From Botryococcus braunii (lineage: Eukaryota > Chlorophyta > Trebouxiophyceae), in the NCBI GenBank assembly GCA_002005505.1, contig MVGU01001445.1:50001-70000 (forward strand): a stretch of DNA of 20,000 nt, given 5' to 3'. Shown here piece by piece: positions 16,102 to 20,000 of the stretch (positions within the stretch are counted from its first letter, which is position 1; every line of letters starts with the position of its first letter). Made by a program: the position numbers and the translations under genes. The notes under the pieces were generated by a model. That model was not told where the DNA came from, searched no databases, and saw nothing but the letters and a program-made list of their open reading frames with translations.

Positions 16102-16364
16102 GAGTCGCACCAGTGAAAACTGTACGAGTGCCGCGTACTGCCTCACCGGGCGGTCCCCAGGCACCCATGTCTCCTTCGGCAGGAGCTGCAGAAGGGGCGC
16201 ACCGTCTCTCGACTGCTGGGCAGGCCACGGCAATACCCAGCTCGGGTGGCGCTGGACCTCCTCGCGGTGTCCGAGTCGGGCGCGGTCCCACTCCCGCCAC
16301 CCGGCGCCCCCCTCAGCCTGCTGCAGTGCATAGCGAGGGCCGCTTCCAAGGTTTTGAGTCATGA
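16102..16364 (+). CDS. Coiled-coil protein, terminal exon with Pro/Ala/Gly-rich tail
   Basis: Begins after the acceptor TTTTCCAATGCAG in phase 1 and runs 263 nt to a TGA at 16362-16364. It encodes a basic, disordered tail (V-K-T-V-R-V-P-R-T, S-P-G-G-P-Q-A-P, P-R-G-V-R-V-G-R-G, T-R-R-P-P-Q-P) ending R-F-Q-G-F-E-S. The local base composition is markedly GC-rich compared with the introns. A weak donor (CCAAG|GTTTTG, GT at 16351-16352) could instead splice onward in phase 1, in which case exons near 17192 might belong to the same gene. Confidence 0.55.
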
Positions 16365-16439
16365 AGAAGAGTCGTCTCCTCTCACTGTGCAGAATGACTG
16401 TCTGGCTTAAGACAAAGGAGAACGGCTGTCTTTCAAGAC

Positions 16440-16474
<35 letters not shown>

Positions 16475-16909
16475 GGGGGGGGGGGGATGTCTTCTTTCAT
16501 AGAAATGCTGGGGAGCCATATGACAATGAAAGAAGAGTTGTGCCCCACCATATGGTCCTATTTTTGGGCCTCAGAGCAGTTTCTTTTCAGTATAATTTGC
16601 ATGGCAAGCTTACCCATCAGCCACTGGTGGTGCTTCCAAGAAGTAGCGACATGGGGTGCTGTTCTGTGCCCAGCGTTGTAATGGTTGTACTAATGGGTTG
16701 CCGGGAGTGCGTCAGCGTTGGAGGCACATTGCAGACACGTCAAGGTCTACAGGCTCTCCTAGTACTTTCGTGCCACCAGGACTGCACGCCAAAGCTCTGA
16801 AAGGATAGGCCTGGGTAGCCAGTACAATACCACATTTTCTGTGGGGAGTGTTCGCCTTTCTGTTTTATCAGGAACTGACACTCATTGGGAGATTTGCTTT
16901 GCGTTCTAG
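16365..16909. other. Probable 3' UTR and spacer with T32G13 run
   Basis: Follows the coiled-coil stop codon. Contains an exact run of 32 T (16442-16473) followed by 13 G (16474-16486). No canonical AATAAA was seen downstream in this interval. No protein-like frame was recognised, though ORFs of up to about 100 codons cross it. Confidence 0.4.
16442..16486. repeat. Homopolymer pair T32-G13
   Basis: 32 consecutive T followed directly by 13 consecutive G. It could mark a minus-strand poly(A)-ended retroposed sequence or simple homopolymer expansion. Homopolymer lengths are also prone to sequencing error. Confidence 0.95.
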
Positions 16910-17191
16910 GCATTGAAGGCGGCGTTTGAATGCCGTAGCATGTTGCTCCAGCAATTTTGCAGGTTGCTTAACATGAAACATCGCGATTCTTATTATCAAC
17001 CTGTCTGTTTGCGTCCGGGTGACGTGGCGTGAGTCACAGTTGCAATGCATCCCTCTCTGCTTCAATGAGGATGGTGCAATCCAGCACGCTACTTGAGTGA
17101 AAGGTTCTATTATGGTTCTAAATGGTTGAATTCTTACTATGTACTTTTTCTTCTTTTATTTCTTTTTAGTAAGCCCATTGTAGCATTCCAG

Positions 17192-17364
17192 TCGGATTGC
17201 TCTTGGAAGCGCTTGCTCTCTTAGTGGCGCTTGGCCAGGCTGCTAAGAATGCTTTATTTGGTGACATCAACCGTGGCCCACCCTCTCAAGAGCAGACGAT
17301 GTGTGCCGCTGACACGTTGGACAATGCAGCCTCTATGTTCACCGATTTACACAGAGAGTTTTGA
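17192..17364 (+). CDS. Candidate exon of an unrecognised gene
   Basis: After a T-rich stretch and the acceptor AGCATTCCAG (AG at 17190-17191), a plus-strand frame is open to a TGA at 17362-17364. It encodes G-L-L-L-E-A-L-A-L-L-V-A-L-G-Q-A-A-K, then D-I-N-R-G-P-P-S-Q-E-Q, and T-L-D-N-A-A-S-M-F-T-D-L-H-R-E-F. The composition is protein-like. It may be a terminal exon, or may end at GAGA|GTTTTG (GT at 17358-17359) in phase 2, which fits the next candidate at 17419. No family was recognised. Confidence 0.3.
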
Positions 17365-17418
17365 GAGATAAGTAGCCAGAGAAATCACGGAAGATTGCGC
17401 TTCTGCTTTTGTATGCAG

Positions 17419-17487
17419 TGGCACATGGGCGTACCTCAGTGCTGAACGTGAAGGAGAAGAGAAAGGCGCCCAGAGCGTGTTGATCAG
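17419..17487 (+). CDS. Candidate exon of an unrecognised gene
   Basis: A good acceptor (CTTCTGCTTTTGTATGCAG) and a donor-like GATCAG|GTCTAC bound 69 nt, phase 2 on both sides. It encodes G-T-W-A-Y-L-S-A-E-R-E-G-E-E-K-G-A-Q-S-V-L-I. Short but with balanced composition. It may follow the candidate exon at 17192. Confidence 0.3.
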
Positions 17488-17603
17488 GTCTACTGCTACT
17501 CTCCATAGAAGTTAAGGCAGCGGCCTCAAGCCTGCATGAACCACGTGCCCCCTCTGAGGGGATTTAGAGGGAAGGTAGGAAGGATCTATACAACAGTTTC
17601 CAG

Positions 17604-17764
17604 GGCTTGTAGTTGAAGAAGCCTATGTTGGAATCTGCGACCGATTTTTATTGTTAATGGTGTCCCTGATACCGGAGCTGAGTGCGGCAGGCTGTTTCCA
17701 CGATTTTGGAGTGTGTACTTTAATGAGAGGGCTGGAGAATCCAAGAATTAATATTGATATGTGA
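17604..17764 (+). CDS. Candidate exon of an unrecognised gene
   Basis: After the acceptor CAACAGTTTCCAG a phase-1 frame is open for 53 codons to a TGA at 17762-17764. It includes L-V-V-E-E-A-Y-V-G-I-C-D-R-F-L-L-L-M-V and I-P-E-L-S-A-A-G. A donor was not identified, and the entry phase does not match the exit of 17419-17487, so an exon may be missing or the frame may be chance. Confidence 0.22.
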
Positions 17765-17994
17765 CCCGCATTCAGAGTGTGGATGGCTTTAAGCTTGTTT
17801 TTAGGGACGCCGTTGTTTACATAATAGCTGTCCCTGTTGGTAGGCGTAGATCCATGTGCAGGTGTGTGACGCCGCTGTGACAGTGATGGGAAGCCCCATC
17901 ACCCTGTGGTGGGAGAAGCATAAGATGAGAGTAGCTGAGGAACTGAAGTGCAATGGCAGGCAAAAATTTGGTTTCCCCTTGTCCCCTTCACCAG

Positions 17995-18103
17995 GCCTTT
18001 GAAAGCAGGAATAGCAGTGTGACGGCAGACTGTGGAGATTTGTTGGCCCTCATTAATGTCAATATTGACACCAACAACAGAAAGGGCTGGAGCGATACTT
18101 CAG
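17995..18103 (+). CDS. Candidate exon of an unrecognised gene
   Basis: A very good acceptor (CCCCTTGTCCCCTTCACCAG) and donor (ACTTCAG|GTATGG) bound 109 nt. The open frame (phase 0 in, 1 out) encodes A-F-E-S-R-N-S-S-V-T-A-D-C-G-D-L-L-A-L then I-N-V-N-I-D-T-N-N-R-K-G-W-S-D-T-S. The exit phase agrees with the next candidate at 18370. No family was recognised. Confidence 0.42.
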
Positions 18104-18369
18104 GTATGGATAGCTCATGCGTGATACGGTCTCTTATGAAAATGGTCCCTTAGCGAGGCTCAGGAACACTGGACCAGGATATGTGCCGGGCAGTTTTTAC
18201 ATTTAGCGGCATCATCGGCTTACCTCGAGGTTGTCCAAGACAGTGATAGTACTTCAACCTAGTTTCTTCATGCATTATGTCGGCGTTGGCTTAAATTGCA
18301 CAATAGCGCATTGAGTGTGCTTTAAATGTGTCCAAGAGTGACCCCCCACGGCGTAAATCAGGGTTGCAG

Positions 18370-18407
18370 CACGAGAGATTGTGTGGTGTAGGAAAAAGGT
18401 GCAGCTG
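18370..18407 (+). CDS. Candidate small exon of an unrecognised gene
   Basis: A 38-nt exon between the acceptor TCAGGGTTGCAG and a near-consensus donor CAGCTG|GTGAGT, phase 1 in and 0 out. It encodes R-E-I-V-W-C-R-K-K-V-Q-L. Its phase continues the exon at 17995-18103. The strong donor implies the gene continues to the right, where the ORF at 18561-18926 offers protein-like sequence but no clear acceptor in the right phase. Confidence 0.38.
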
Positions 18408-19374
<967 letters not shown>

Positions 19375-19448
19375 GTGTGCGCGTGTTGGGGTATGCTTCG
19401 GACATGCTGGCAGCTGCTTGCAAGTGAGTATGATTCGACCAAAGGCAG

Positions 19449-19580
19449 GAGAACGCCAATTTGTAGAGGCCAGATCTGCCAGATAAGTAAGAATCCACCC
19501 ATCCTTGAGAATGCTAATTTCTAGCTGTAAGATCTGATCAACAAGTAAGGGTTCAGCCCACCCATGAGAACGCCAAACCA
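19449..19580. repeat. Imperfect tandem repeat, about 58-bp period
   Basis: GAGAACGCCAATTT starts at 19449, GAGAATGCTAATTT at 19507 and GAGAACGCCAAACC at 19566. Between these lie related stretches, AGATCTGCCAGATAAGTAAG and AGATCTGATCAACAAGTAAG. The last copy is truncated. The origin is unknown. Confidence 0.8.
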
Positions 19581-19660
19581 CATCAACCCAATCTGCCCCG
19601 CGCTCTGGATTGGGGGCTTCTCAAGTGCCAGTGCAGTGGCAGGCATGAACGGTGGTAAGT

Positions 19661-19886
19661 TTATTGCATGGCACAGTATGTAGTTTGCCTTGCACTTTTG
19701 AAGTGTCCTTCGATGTATGGATGTTTGTCTGCATCCATTGCTCTCCAACAAACATTATCAGGCTCAGGCCATGTTTCGTTCACTTCTTGGTATGTCCTGG
19801 GCTTTGGACGATGGATATTGTTCAAAAAAGCACATGTAGTATGTCCAGCTTCATTGAACACTGAGCGATTAGCATCTACACGATAC
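19661..19886 (-). CDS. Probable terminal exon of an unrecognised minus-strand gene
   Basis: Read on the minus strand, a strong acceptor (CACTCTGTTTTCCAG, AG at 19888-19887) is followed by 226 nt of open frame in phase 2, ending at a TAA (19663-19661). The product segment has balanced, charged, aromatic-rich composition: Y-R-V-D-A-N-R-S-V-F-N-E-A-G-H, then N-N-I-H-R-P-K-P-R-T-Y-Q-E-V and C-W-R-A-M-D-A-D-K-H-P-Y-I-E-G-H-F-K. The stop overlaps an AATAAA hexamer. Upstream exons would lie beyond the window. No family was recognised, and a transposon-derived remnant cannot be excluded. Confidence 0.4.
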
Positions 19887-20000
19887 CTGGAAAACAGAGT
19901 GGGTGGTTGACCCAGGGGTAACACGCAAAACACATTGACATGGAAAAATTCATTTGTGTGCGGTTAGGATAGGCTTCACTTTTAATTCTAAGAACTCCAA

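Noticed and set aside
16910..16962. Candidate 53-nt plus-strand exon reading A-L-K-A-A-F-E-C-R-S-M-L-L-Q-Q-F-C
   Set aside because: The splice sites are fair, but its phase (0 in, 2 out) does not fit the terminal coiled-coil exon or the candidate at 17192. Kept only as a possibility.

Overview
The window is eukaryotic nuclear DNA. It has spliced genes with GT-AG introns, very dense dinucleotide microsatellites in introns and between genes, and one complete Ty1/copia LTR retrotransposon. The host is probably in the green (plant) lineage. The plus-strand coiled-coil gene resembles, from memory, a land-plant coiled-coil family, and its microsatellite-rich introns would fit a charophyte such as Chara, but nothing in the sequence proves the species.

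Left part (1-4115, minus strand). Three exons, at 3448-3288, 2591-2393 and 254-118, have good splice signals and compatible reading phases. Together they encode an acidic Asp/Gly-rich segment, a basic helix and armadillo-type repeats, most like an importin-alpha-type (or TMCO6-like) protein. The gene runs off the left edge. Its introns hold large (CT)n, (AC)n, (GA)n and (ACGC)n tracts. A structured (GT)n tract at 3804-4104 follows.

Middle (4116-11129). A 7,004-bp copia element is flanked by a perfect 5-bp target duplication (GCTTG). Its two 694-bp LTRs look identical by eye, so the insertion is young. Gag, zinc knuckle, protease, integrase and reverse transcriptase lie in one 1,492-codon frame. 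RNase H follows in the next frame because of a single-base shift at a CCCC run. The primer-binding site matches the anticodon arm of initiator tRNA-Met rather than the tRNA 3' end, the arrangement known from Drosophila copia. Each LTR carries an exact 135-bp internal duplication whose ends look like a splice donor and a splice acceptor.

Right part (11130-20000). About 2 kb follows with no convincing gene but with an unusually long minus-strand ORF (11923-12966). A plus-strand coiled-coil gene then has six phase-compatible exons (13196-16364), ends in a Pro/Ala/Gly-rich tail and stop, and carries large (TC)n and (CG)n(TG)n tracts in its introns. Further downstream are plausible plus-strand exons of an unrecognised gene (about 17192-18407), another (GT)n/(GA)n tract (19171-19374), a short imperfect tandem repeat (19449-19580) and a probable terminal exon of a minus-strand gene (19886-19661). 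All exon calls come from splice-site and reading-frame reasoning only. No transcript or homology search was available.
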